Made by a program: the position numbers and the translations under genes
Shown here: positions 55,415 to 63,128 of the stretch, piece by piece
Position numbering within the stretch: position 1 is the stretch's first letter
How the letters are laid out: each line of letters opens with the position of its first letter
Source of the DNA: Mycobacteriaceae bacterium
GTDB taxonomy: Bacteria; Actinomycetota; Actinomycetes; Mycobacteriales; Mycobacteriaceae
Reading direction: 5' to 3'
Length of the DNA: 64,000 nt
NCBI GenBank assembly: GCA_019749805.1
Contig: JAIEPH010000074.1
Coordinates: 1 to 64,000 of the forward strand
The notes under the pieces: generated by a model
What the model saw: the letters and a program-made list of their open reading frames with translations, nothing else
Databases searched by the model: none
Told to the model about the DNA's origin: nothing

Positions 55415-55454
55415 TTAGGGGGCCCGACGTTAGGGGTTTTCGCGGCATAGGGGG
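55415..55454 (-). promoter_or_regulatory. TTAGGGG repeats upstream of the iniB paralogue
   Basis: TTAGGGGG at 55415-55422, ACGTTAGGGG at 55427-55436 and TAGGGGG at 55448-55454 repeat the motif seen upstream of iniB. They lie in the gap between the iniB paralogue and the divergent Hsp70-like gene, so they could control both. Confidence 0.55.
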
Positions 55455-55517
55455 ATGTGCCGGGTTTTGGGCTGCAGAGCCGCTATCGTGATGGTCGGCC
55501 GAAACGCAGAGGAAAAG

Positions 55518-57320
55518 ATGAGCGACTCTCTCGGGTTGTCGATTGGGATGACCAATTTGGTGGCGGCTCGCATGGGCCGTCCCCCGGTGATGCGACGTTC
55601 CGTGCTCACATTGTTCGAGGACCGAGCAGCCGAAGTCGGCGTGCCGTCCGAATATTCAGGGGACCCTTCGATCCGGCCGTCTGGAATGGTGCTGACGGGG
55701 TTCGTCGAGCGCGTGGGCGATCCGGTGCCGTTGGTCGCGGCCGATGGCTCGGCCCACCGCGGCGAGCAGGTGCTCGTCGAAGCCCTCGACGCAATGGCAC
55801 GCACCGTCGGCGGCGGTGCACCCATCGCGATCGCGGTGCCCGCGCACTGGGGTGCCGCGACGGTCGGCGCACTGCGCGGCGCGTTGCGCGCCACCCCGAG
55901 CCTGGCTCCCAACGGTGTCGCGCCGGCGTTGGTCCCGGATTCGGTCGCCGCACTTTCGGCGTTGCAGGCGGCGCCGGGACTGCCGTCCAGCGGCGTCGTG
56001 GTGCTGTGCGATTTCGGCGGCAGCGGTACCAGCGTCACGCTGGCCGACGCGGGCGCCAACTACGACACCATCGGTGAGACCGTGCGGTACGCCGACTTCT
56101 CCGGCGATCAGATCGATCAGGCGCTGCTGAACCACGTCGTCGCCGGCATCGCGGAGGCGAGCGACGCCGATCCCGCGAACACGGCGGCCGTCGGTTCGTT
56201 GGCCAAGTTGCGCAACGACTGCAGGCTGGCCAAGGAGCGGTTGTCCGCCGAGACCGCCGCGGCCGTCCACGCCGAACTACCGGGCTTCGCATCCGATGTC
56301 CGCGTGACGCGCACCGAGTTGGAACAGCTCATCGCCGCACCGTTGACCGGCTTCCTCCATACCGTTGAAGAAGCACTGCAGCGCAACAACATTGCCGCTG
56401 CCGATGTATCGGCCGTGGCAACCGTCGGCGGCGGTGCGAACATCCCGCTGGTGACGCAGCAGCTCTCGACGCGGCTGCGCGCGCCCGTCGTCACAACCCC
56501 GCAATCGCAGGTGAACGTGGCCGCGGGCGCTGCGGTGCTGGCCGAAGGTGCTGACGCGGCAACGGGAATGGCCACCGCTGCCGATGCCCCCACGGGGATG
56601 GCCCCGACCGCGGGCTGGGTCGCGGGGGCGGCCGGTGCGGGTGCAGCAGGCGCGGCCGCAGCGGGCATGGCCGGCGACGCGACGGATTCCTCGACGTTCC
56701 GTGCGCTCGCATGGTCGCAGGACGACATCCCTGCCGGGGGCGGCGAGCCCGTGCCGTACACCGGCGACGACTACACCTTCGACCCAGCTGCCACCGGGTC
56801 GGCGGCCAGGCCGCCGATGGAGTTCAGCCACGAAGAAGAAGGCTTCACCCCCGAACCGGGACCGCTGCCCTGGTACAAGCGTCCAACGATCCTGTTCGGT
56901 GCCGCCGCCGCGGCCGTGCTGTTGGCCATCGGCGGTCTCGCGGTCACGCTGACCGGCACGTCCAGCAACACCGGTCCGGTTACCGAGACGGCGACGACCT
57001 TCGAGACCGGCCCGTCGCCCGCGGGACCACCCACCTCGCAGACCATCACCGTCACGGGATCTGACGGCCAGCCGAGCACCACCGTTGTGCCGCCTCCCTC
57101 GACGACGACCACGACGACCACCGCCCCGTCGACGACCTCGTCGACGACAACCACGACAACCACGACAACGACCACACAACCGACGACCACTCAACCGACG
57201 ACGACACAGCCGACCACCACCCAACCGACCACTACCCAGCCTCCGACCACCACCGAAGATCCGATCATCACGACAACAGTGGTCGTTCCCGACGTGGTGG
57301 TTCCCGACGACGGCACGTGA
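55518..57320 (+). CDS. Membrane-anchored Hsp70-like protein with Thr-rich tail
   Basis: A 600-residue protein. Residues about 1-350 have the actin/Hsp70 ATPase fold: GLSIGMTNLVAAR (phosphate 1 site), CDFGGSGTSVTLAD (phosphate 2) and ATVGGGANIPLVTQQL (adenosine loop). An Ala/Gly-rich linker follows, then a single membrane helix (about 456-478) and an outside tail of Thr, Ser, Gln and Pro with TTTQP repeats. No Hsp70 substrate-binding domain is present. ATG 55518 follows AGAGGAAAAG. It lies 3 bp upstream of iniR, implying a shared mRNA and perhaps shared signalling (inference). Confidence 0.85.
   Translation: MSDSLGLSIGMTNLVAARMGRPPVMRRSVLTLFEDRAAEVGVPSEYSGDPSIRPSGMVLTGFVERVGDPVPLVAADGSAHRGEQVLVEALDAMARTVGGGAPIAIAVPAHWGAATVGALRGALRATPSLAPNGVAPALVPDSVAALSALQAAPGLPSSGVVVLCDFGGSGTSVTLADAGANYDTIGETVRYADFSGDQIDQALLNHVVAGIAEASDADPANTAAVGSLAKLRNDCRLAKERLSAETAAAVHAELPGFASDVRVTRTELEQLIAAPLTGFLHTVEEALQRNNIAAADVSAVATVGGGANIPLVTQQLSTRLRAPVVTTPQSQVNVAAGAAVLAEGADAATGMATAADAPTGMAPTAGWVAGAAGAGAAGAAAAGMAGDATDSSTFRALAWSQDDIPAGGGEPVPYTGDDYTFDPAATGSAARPPMEFSHEEEGFTPEPGPLPWYKRPTILFGAAAAAVLLAIGGLAVTLTGTSSNTGPVTETATTFETGPSPAGPPTSQTITVTGSDGQPSTTVVPPPSTTTTTTTAPSTTSSTTTTTTTTTTTQPTTTQPTTTQPTTTQPTTTQPPTTTEDPIITTTVVVPDVVVPDDGT
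57177..57242 (+). repeat. TTTQP-coding tandem repeat
   Basis: Five near-identical 15-bp units encode QPTTT repeats in the C-terminal tail of the Hsp70-like protein, within a longer Thr-coding run from about 57085. Such repeats often vary in copy number. Confidence 0.7.
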
Positions 57321-57323
57321 TCC

Positions 57324-59861
57324 ATGCCCAAACCGGCGCCGGAGCACATAATCGAGATCCCGCCGCCCGCGCGTGACACCGTCGCGGCGCTGACGGCAGC
57401 GCCGGGCGAACCGGTAAAGCTCCTGGTGGCCGGCGGCATCGGCAGCGGTAAGACGTCGATCCTCGCCGCGGTGCGAAACACATTGCGTACGGCCGGGATT
57501 CCGCTTCTCACGCGGCCGCCGCGCAGTGGTGACGATCCGGCAGCGGCCATTGTGATCGACGACGCGCATCTGCTCGACGATGTCGAACTCGGACAGCTCG
57601 TCGACCGCGTAGCCGATCCCGCTTCGACGGTTGTCGTTGCGACGGAACCCCTCGCGCACCGGCCCGCGCTGCGTGCCTTGGCCACCGCGATCGAACGCGA
57701 GAACCCCGTCGTGACGATCGGCGCATTGAGCCCACCTGACGTGACGCGTGCCGCGGCCGAAATCCTGGGCGCCACACCGACACCCGAGTTCATCCGTGCG
57801 CTCATGGTGTCCACGGCCGGGCTGCCGTTCCTGTTGGAGCCGGCGATCACCGCCGCGTCCTCCCGCGAGGGCGAGGCGCCGACGTCGGCGCTAGCGCAGG
57901 CGGCGAGCTTCGCGCTCATCGAACGGTTACGCCGACTCGACGAACCGGTGTTGGACACCCTGCTGGTGACCTCGCTGAGTCCCGGCCTGGGTCCCGACGA
58001 CGTCGCTGCGACGCTGCGCATCGAAGCCCAGGACGCCCAGTTCCTTGTCGACCGCGCCCGCGCAACCGGATTGATCGAGCCGTCGCACAGTCACACCTTC
58101 CTGCGTTCCGTGCACCACTGCATCGCACAGATCATCGGTACCGCGCGCCACCACGAAACCGAAATCGCATTGCTCGTCTCTCAGATCGAATCATCAACGC
58201 TGTCAGCTGATCTCGCGTTGCGGCTGGCCGAGCACGGGCTTCGCGACGATCGGCTGGCGAGCGCATTGGCCAAGCTCGCGGTCGAAAGCCACGGCGAACC
58301 TGCAAGGGCGGCAAGGCTTTATCGCGCGGCAGCCGACGCAGGGGCGACGAAGCTCAACGCGAGATTGGCCGACGCGCTCGCCCTGACGGGCGACTGTGCG
58401 ACCGCGGGCCGGATAGCCGACGAGCTGCTCGGGTCCGACGACGCGGCCGAGCGCGCTGCCGCGGTCCGCATCGCGGCCAGCATCGCTGCGCACGACGGCA
58501 ACTCCGCGCAGGCCGCCGACATCTTCCGCTGGCTCGGCGCCTATCCGGACGCGTTCGTCGGCTCGGCGGGCGCCATCGTGTCACTTGCGGTTGGGGATCT
58601 GCCCGCAGCCCGAGTGGCGCTCAGCGCCGAGAGCGCGGGCCCGCCGACGTCGACCTCGCGCGCCGCCCGCAGCCTCGCCGAGGGGCTCCTGATGTCCCTC
58701 GATGCTCCTTACCCTTCAACGGTCGCACGCCTGGGCCAGTCGATCACCGCCGATCAGTCGCAGACGGGCGTCGCACCCGACACCCCCGCGGCGCTGGTGA
58801 CACTCGCCGCCCTGCACGGCGGCGATCCCGTACGGGCCCGCAGCGTGATCGGCCGCGCCGTGCGGACATCCCTCGACGAAAGCCCCGAGAACACAACCTT
58901 CGCCGCACGCAGACACCGGCTGTTGTTGGGCTGGGTGCGGATGCTCGACGGTCACCTACAGGCCGCGACGGCCGACGTCGCCGCCGTTGCCGCGGACGCA
59001 GATGCGCTGCACCGCCGGGACGCACTGTGGGCGTCGGCGTTGCAGACGGCGATCGCGCGCCGTAGCGGCGACAGCGGCGCGGTACAGAAGCATTGGTATG
59101 CGGCGGCCGAAGTGCTCGCCGAATACTCAATGGATCTCTTCTCCCTGCTGCCGTTGGGCGAGCTATGGGTGGCCGCGGCCCGGCTTCGTCAGATCGACCG
59201 GCTGCAGCACACACTCGACGAGGCGTTCGCCCTGCTGGACTCGCTCGGAAACCCGCTGTTGTGGTCGGTGCCGTTGCGCTGGGCCGGGGTGCACGCCGGG
59301 ATCCTCACCAGTTCACCGGAGGCAGTGGCGCCGCACGGTCAGGCGTTGACCGCCGCCGCCGGCCACAGCCCCTTCGCCAAAGCGTTGGCCACCGCGGGCC
59401 GCACGTGGCTGCGGGTGCTCGCCAACCACGTGGACACCGACGAAGTCGCCGCGGCGGCGCGCGGGCTGTCACAATTCGGGCTCACCTGGGATGCCACCCG
59501 GCTGGCGGGGCAGGCCGCGTTACACACGCCCGACGGCCGCGTGTCGGGTGCGATGCTGCAGCTGGCTCGCGACCTGAAACAGACCACCGCACTGGATGCG
59601 ACGCCGAGCCTCGACACGTCGGCAGCCGTCGACAGCCACCCCGGTCCCACCCGCCCGGCCGGGACGAAACTGTCGGACCGAGAGCGCGAAGTCGCCGAAC
59701 TCCTATTGCTCGGTATGCCGTACCGCGACATCGGCACCCAGCTGTTCATCTCAGCGAAGACCGTCGAGCATCACGTCGCGCGGATCCGGCGACGGCTGGG
59801 CGCCGAATCACGTTCGGAGATGTTGTCGATGCTGCGCGCGATGGTCGCACCGCAGGGCTGA
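57324..59861 (+). CDS. iniR: LuxR-type signal-transduction ATPase IniR (Rv0339c-like)
   Basis: An 845-residue STAND/MalT-like regulator. An N-terminal NTPase domain has Walker A AGGIGSGKTS (residues 36-45) and Walker B AAIVIDDAH. A long helical-repeat middle section follows, and a C-terminal LuxR helix-turn-helix (LSDREREVAELLLLGMPYRD then SAKTVEHHVARIRRRLG). The homologue in M. marinum activates iniBAC in response to trehalose during envelope stress (Boot and colleagues, as I recall). Starts 3 bp after the Hsp70-like gene. Confidence 0.92.
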   Translation: MPKPAPEHIIEIPPPARDTVAALTAAPGEPVKLLVAGGIGSGKTSILAAVRNTLRTAGIPLLTRPPRSGDDPAAAIVIDDAHLLDDVELGQLVDRVADPASTVVVATEPLAHRPALRALATAIERENPVVTIGALSPPDVTRAAAEILGATPTPEFIRALMVSTAGLPFLLEPAITAASSREGEAPTSALAQAASFALIERLRRLDEPVLDTLLVTSLSPGLGPDDVAATLRIEAQDAQFLVDRARATGLIEPSHSHTFLRSVHHCIAQIIGTARHHETEIALLVSQIESSTLSADLALRLAEHGLRDDRLASALAKLAVESHGEPARAARLYRAAADAGATKLNARLADALALTGDCATAGRIADELLGSDDAAERAAAVRIAASIAAHDGNSAQAADIFRWLGAYPDAFVGSAGAIVSLAVGDLPAARVALSAESAGPPTSTSRAARSLAEGLLMSLDAPYPSTVARLGQSITADQSQTGVAPDTPAALVTLAALHGGDPVRARSVIGRAVRTSLDESPENTTFAARRHRLLLGWVRMLDGHLQAATADVAAVAADADALHRRDALWASALQTAIARRSGDSGAVQKHWYAAAEVLAEYSMDLFSLLPLGELWVAAARLRQIDRLQHTLDEAFALLDSLGNPLLWSVPLRWAGVHAGILTSSPEAVAPHGQALTAAAGHSPFAKALATAGRTWLRVLANHVDTDEVAAAARGLSQFGLTWDATRLAGQAALHTPDGRVSGAMLQLARDLKQTTALDATPSLDTSAAVDSHPGPTRPAGTKLSDREREVAELLLLGMPYRDIGTQLFISAKTVEHHVARIRRRLGAESRSEMLSMLRAMVAPQG

Positions 59862-60014
59862 TCACCTGTGATTCCTGCCACCAGTGTCAGCGGCAGCGAC
59901 GGCGGAACCGGCAGCCCCGACTGCCATCCGGTACGTGTCGTGAACCGTAGTTAGGTCAGCCTGCGTAGACCTGAATCAAGCTGTGGTGTAACTATGAGCA
60001 GGCATGCAGCGAAA

Positions 60015-60055
60015 GTTACTGACCGGTAACATGAGATAAGTTACCCTTGAGTAAC
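60015..60055 (+). promoter_or_regulatory. Twin GTTAC-N6-GTAAC operators upstream of etfD
   Basis: GTTAC at 60015-60019 with GTAAC at 60026-60030, and GTTAC at 60040-60044 with GTAAC at 60051-60055, share the same 6-bp spacer and lie 25 bp apart, 20-60 bp before the GTG. The second has extended 7-bp arms (AAGTTAC at 60038-60044). They look like a dimeric regulator's sites, possibly a TetR-type controller of fatty-acid oxidation. The rest of the 214-bp gap shows nothing else. Confidence 0.65.
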
Positions 60056-60075
60056 TTGATGACGGGAGGCGCGCG

Positions 60076-63000
60076 GTGGAAACGCAGATGCTGATCAGGA
60101 TCATCTCCGTGGTCCTGATGCTGGCCCTCGTCGGTGTCTTCGCATTCAAGCGCGTGCTCTTTTTGACGAACCTGATCCGCTCCGGCGTGAAGACCAGCGT
60201 CGCGAACAACCGCAAGGACCACCTCGGCAAACGCATCACCACACAGTTCGAGGAGGTCTTCGGGCAAACCCGGCTGCTGAAGTGGTCGATCCCGGGCATG
60301 GCCCACTTCTTCACGATGTGGGGCTTCTTCATCCTCGCTTCGGTCTACCTCGAGGCGTTCGGTCAGGTCGTCGATCACGACTTCCACATTCCGCTCATCG
60401 GCCGGTGGGACGCGCTGGGCTTTCTGCAGGACTTCTTCGCGGTCGCGGTGCTGCTCGGGATCATCACGTTCGCCATCATTCGCATCGTGCGCGAGCCTAA
60501 GAAGCACGGCCGCGATTCCCGGTTCTACGGATCGCACACCGGCGGCGCCTGGCTGATCCTCTTCATGATCTTCAACGTCATCTGGACCTACGCGCTGGTC
60601 CGCGGCGCCGCCGCCAACACCGGAGCCCTGCCCTACGGAAACGGCGCGTTCTTCTCACAGTTCATGGGCTGGATCCTGCATCCGCTCGGCGAATCCGCCA
60701 ACGAGTGGATCGAGACGCTGGCGCTGATCGGGCACATCGCGGTCATGCTGATCTTCCTGCTGATCGTCCTGCACTCCAAGCACCTGCACATCGGCCTGGC
60801 GCCGGTCAACGTCACGTTCAAGCGGATGCCCGACGGGCTGGGGCCGCTGCTGCCCGTCGAATACAGCGGTGAGCCGATCGACTTCGAGGATCCCGCCGAG
60901 GACGCCATTTTGGGGCGCGGCAAGATCGAGGACTTCACGTGGAAGGCCTACCTCGACATGACCACGTGCACCGAGTGTGGACGCTGTCAGTCGCAGTGCC
61001 CGGCGTGGAACACCGGCAAGCCACTGTCCCCCAAGCTCGTGATCATGAACCTTCGCGATCACCTGTTCGCCAAGGCGCCGTACATCCTCGGCGACAAGGA
61101 GTCGCCGCTGGAGAACACCTCCGAGGGTGGCGTCGGTGAGGACCTCGGCGGCGAGAAACACGACGAAGAGCACCACGTTCCGGAATCGGGCTTCGAACGA
61201 ATCATGGGTTCGGGTCCCGAGCAGGCCACCCGGCCACTGGTCGGCACCCTCGAACAGGGCGGCGTCATCGACCCCGACGTGTTGTGGTCGTGCACCACGT
61301 GCGGCGCCTGCGTCGAGCAGTGCCCGGTCGACATCGAGCACATCGACCACATCGTCGATATGCGCCGGTACCAGGTGATGATGGAGTCGGAGTTCCCCGG
61401 CGAACTCGGTGTGCTGTTCAAAAACCTTGAGAACAAGGGCAATCCGTGGGGTCAGAACTCCAAGGACCGCACCAACTGGATCGACGAGGTCGACTTCGAC
61501 GTGCCGGTCTACGGCAAGGACGTCGAGTCCTTCGAGGGCTACGAGTACTTGTTCTGGGTGGGGTGCGCGGGCGCGTACGAGGATCGCGCGAAGAAGACCA
61601 CCAAGGCGGTCGCCGAACTGCTCGCGACCGCGGGCGTGAAGTACCTGGTGCTCGGCGAGGGCGAGACGTGCAACGGCGACTCGGCCCGGCGCTCGGGTAA
61701 CGAGTTCCTGTTCCAGCAGCTGGCCGCGCAGAACGTCGAGACGCTCAACGGGCTCTTCGAGGGTGTCGAGCGGGTGGACCGCAAGGTCGTCGTGACGTGT
61801 CCGCACTGCTTCAACACGCTGGGCCGCGAGTATCCGCAAGTCGGCGGCAATTACACCGTGCTGCACCACACCCAGCTGCTGAACCGGCTGATCCGCGACA
61901 AGAAGCTGGTGCCGGTGAAGCCCGCCGACGGCGGACAAGACGTCACCTACCACGACCCGTGCTACCTCGGCCGTCATAACAAGGTCTACGAGGCACCGCG
62001 CGAGCTCATCGGCGCGTCCGGGGCCAAGCTCACCGAGATGCCGCGGCACGCCGACCGCGGCCTGTGCTGCGGCGCGGGCGGTGCCCGGATGTGGATGGAA
62101 GAGCACATCGGCAAGCGCGTCAACGTGGAACGCACCGAAGAGGCGATGGACACCGCGTCGACGATCGCGACCGGTTGCCCGTTCTGCCGGGTGATGATCA
62201 CCGACGGTGTGGACGACGTCGCCGCGACCAGGGACGTCCCCAAGGCCGAAGTCAAGGACGTGGCACAGCTGCTACTGGAGTCGCTGGACACGACCTCGGT
62301 GACGCTGCCCGAAAAGGGCACCGCGGCCAGAGAAGCCGAACGAGCAGCCGAAGAACGCGGCGCGCGTGCCGAGGCCGAGGCGGCTGAAGTCGAGGAAGAG
62401 ACCCCGGCCGACGAGGAGGCCAAGCCGCAACCGGCCGCTCAGGCAACCGCGACCGCGGACACCAAACCCGTCACCGGTCTTGGTATCGCCGGTGGTGCGA
62501 AGCGTCCCGGCGCCAAGAAGGCCGCCGCCGCTCCCGCCGACGACAAGCCCGCCGACGACAAGCCCGCTGCGTCAGCACCGGTCAAGGGCCTCGGCATCGC
62601 CGGCGGCGCCAAGCGTCCCGGTGCCAAGAAGGCCGCTGCCGCTCCCCCTACGGAAGCCCCCGCGGCCGAAGCCGAAGCCGAAGCGCCTGCTGCCCAGCCC
62701 GAGGTCACGGGCCTGGGCATCGCCGCCGGTGCGCGGCGACCGGGAGCCAAGAAAGCCGCGGCGCCCAAGGCGGCGCCGGCGGCTGAACCGGAGGCCGAAG
62801 CTGCGCCACCTGCCGAAGCTCAAGCACCTGCCGAAGCCGAGGCACCGGCCAAGCCCGAACCCGAGGTCAAGGGCCTGGGCATCGCGCCCGGCGCACGCCG
62901 CCCCGGCGCGAAGAAGGCAGCACCCGCGGCTGCTGCGAAACCTGCTGCGACGCAGCCGGAACCAGAGGACAACGGCGAATCCAGCCCTGCGGCTGAACCT

Positions 63001-63087
63001 TCCGCGGACGACGACGGCGAAGCGCCTGCCGCTCCGGTGAAGGGTCTGGGTATCGCGAAGGGTGCGCGCCCACCCGGCAAGCGCTGA
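60076..63087 (+). CDS. etfD: Membrane electron-transfer flavoprotein dehydrogenase EtfD (Rv0338c-like)
   Basis: A 1003-residue membrane protein. About five helices lie in residues 1-240 (NarI-like cytochrome b module), then two 4Fe-4S motifs (CTECGRCQSQCP, CTTCGACVEQCP), then CCG domains of the HdrD/GlpC type (CPHCFNTLGREYP, CCGAGGARMWME). It passes electrons from acyl-CoA dehydrogenases via EtfBA to the quinone pool and is needed for fatty-acid oxidation in M. tuberculosis. Residues about 740-1003 are an Ala/Pro/Glu/Lys-rich tail with five GLGIA repeats. GTG 60076 follows GGGAGG. Twin operators lie upstream. Confidence 0.93.
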   Translation: METQMLIRIISVVLMLALVGVFAFKRVLFLTNLIRSGVKTSVANNRKDHLGKRITTQFEEVFGQTRLLKWSIPGMAHFFTMWGFFILASVYLEAFGQVVDHDFHIPLIGRWDALGFLQDFFAVAVLLGIITFAIIRIVREPKKHGRDSRFYGSHTGGAWLILFMIFNVIWTYALVRGAAANTGALPYGNGAFFSQFMGWILHPLGESANEWIETLALIGHIAVMLIFLLIVLHSKHLHIGLAPVNVTFKRMPDGLGPLLPVEYSGEPIDFEDPAEDAILGRGKIEDFTWKAYLDMTTCTECGRCQSQCPAWNTGKPLSPKLVIMNLRDHLFAKAPYILGDKESPLENTSEGGVGEDLGGEKHDEEHHVPESGFERIMGSGPEQATRPLVGTLEQGGVIDPDVLWSCTTCGACVEQCPVDIEHIDHIVDMRRYQVMMESEFPGELGVLFKNLENKGNPWGQNSKDRTNWIDEVDFDVPVYGKDVESFEGYEYLFWVGCAGAYEDRAKKTTKAVAELLATAGVKYLVLGEGETCNGDSARRSGNEFLFQQLAAQNVETLNGLFEGVERVDRKVVVTCPHCFNTLGREYPQVGGNYTVLHHTQLLNRLIRDKKLVPVKPADGGQDVTYHDPCYLGRHNKVYEAPRELIGASGAKLTEMPRHADRGLCCGAGGARMWMEEHIGKRVNVERTEEAMDTASTIATGCPFCRVMITDGVDDVAATRDVPKAEVKDVAQLLLESLDTTSVTLPEKGTAAREAERAAEERGARAEAEAAEVEEETPADEEAKPQPAAQATATADTKPVTGLGIAGGAKRPGAKKAAAAPADDKPADDKPAASAPVKGLGIAGGAKRPGAKKAAAAPPTEAPAAEAEAEAPAAQPEVTGLGIAAGARRPGAKKAAAPKAAPAAEPEAEAAPPAEAQAPAEAEAPAKPEPEVKGLGIAPGARRPGAKKAAPAAAAKPAATQPEPEDNGESSPAAEPSADDDGEAPAAPVKGLGIAKGARPPGKR
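62476..63084 (+). repeat. Five GLGIA-GA(K/R)RPGAKKAA repeats in EtfD tail
   Basis: The unit GLGIAxGAKRPGAKKAA begins at residues 801, 838, 879 and 933, with a shortened form (GLGIAKGARPPGKR) at 990 ending the protein. Spacers are Ala/Pro/Glu/Asp-rich. DNA-level similarity between copies suggests expansion by duplication. Confidence 0.8.
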
Positions 63088-63128
63088 CCAGCGTTTTTCG
63101 ATATTTGCTGGACGGCAATGAGAGCATT

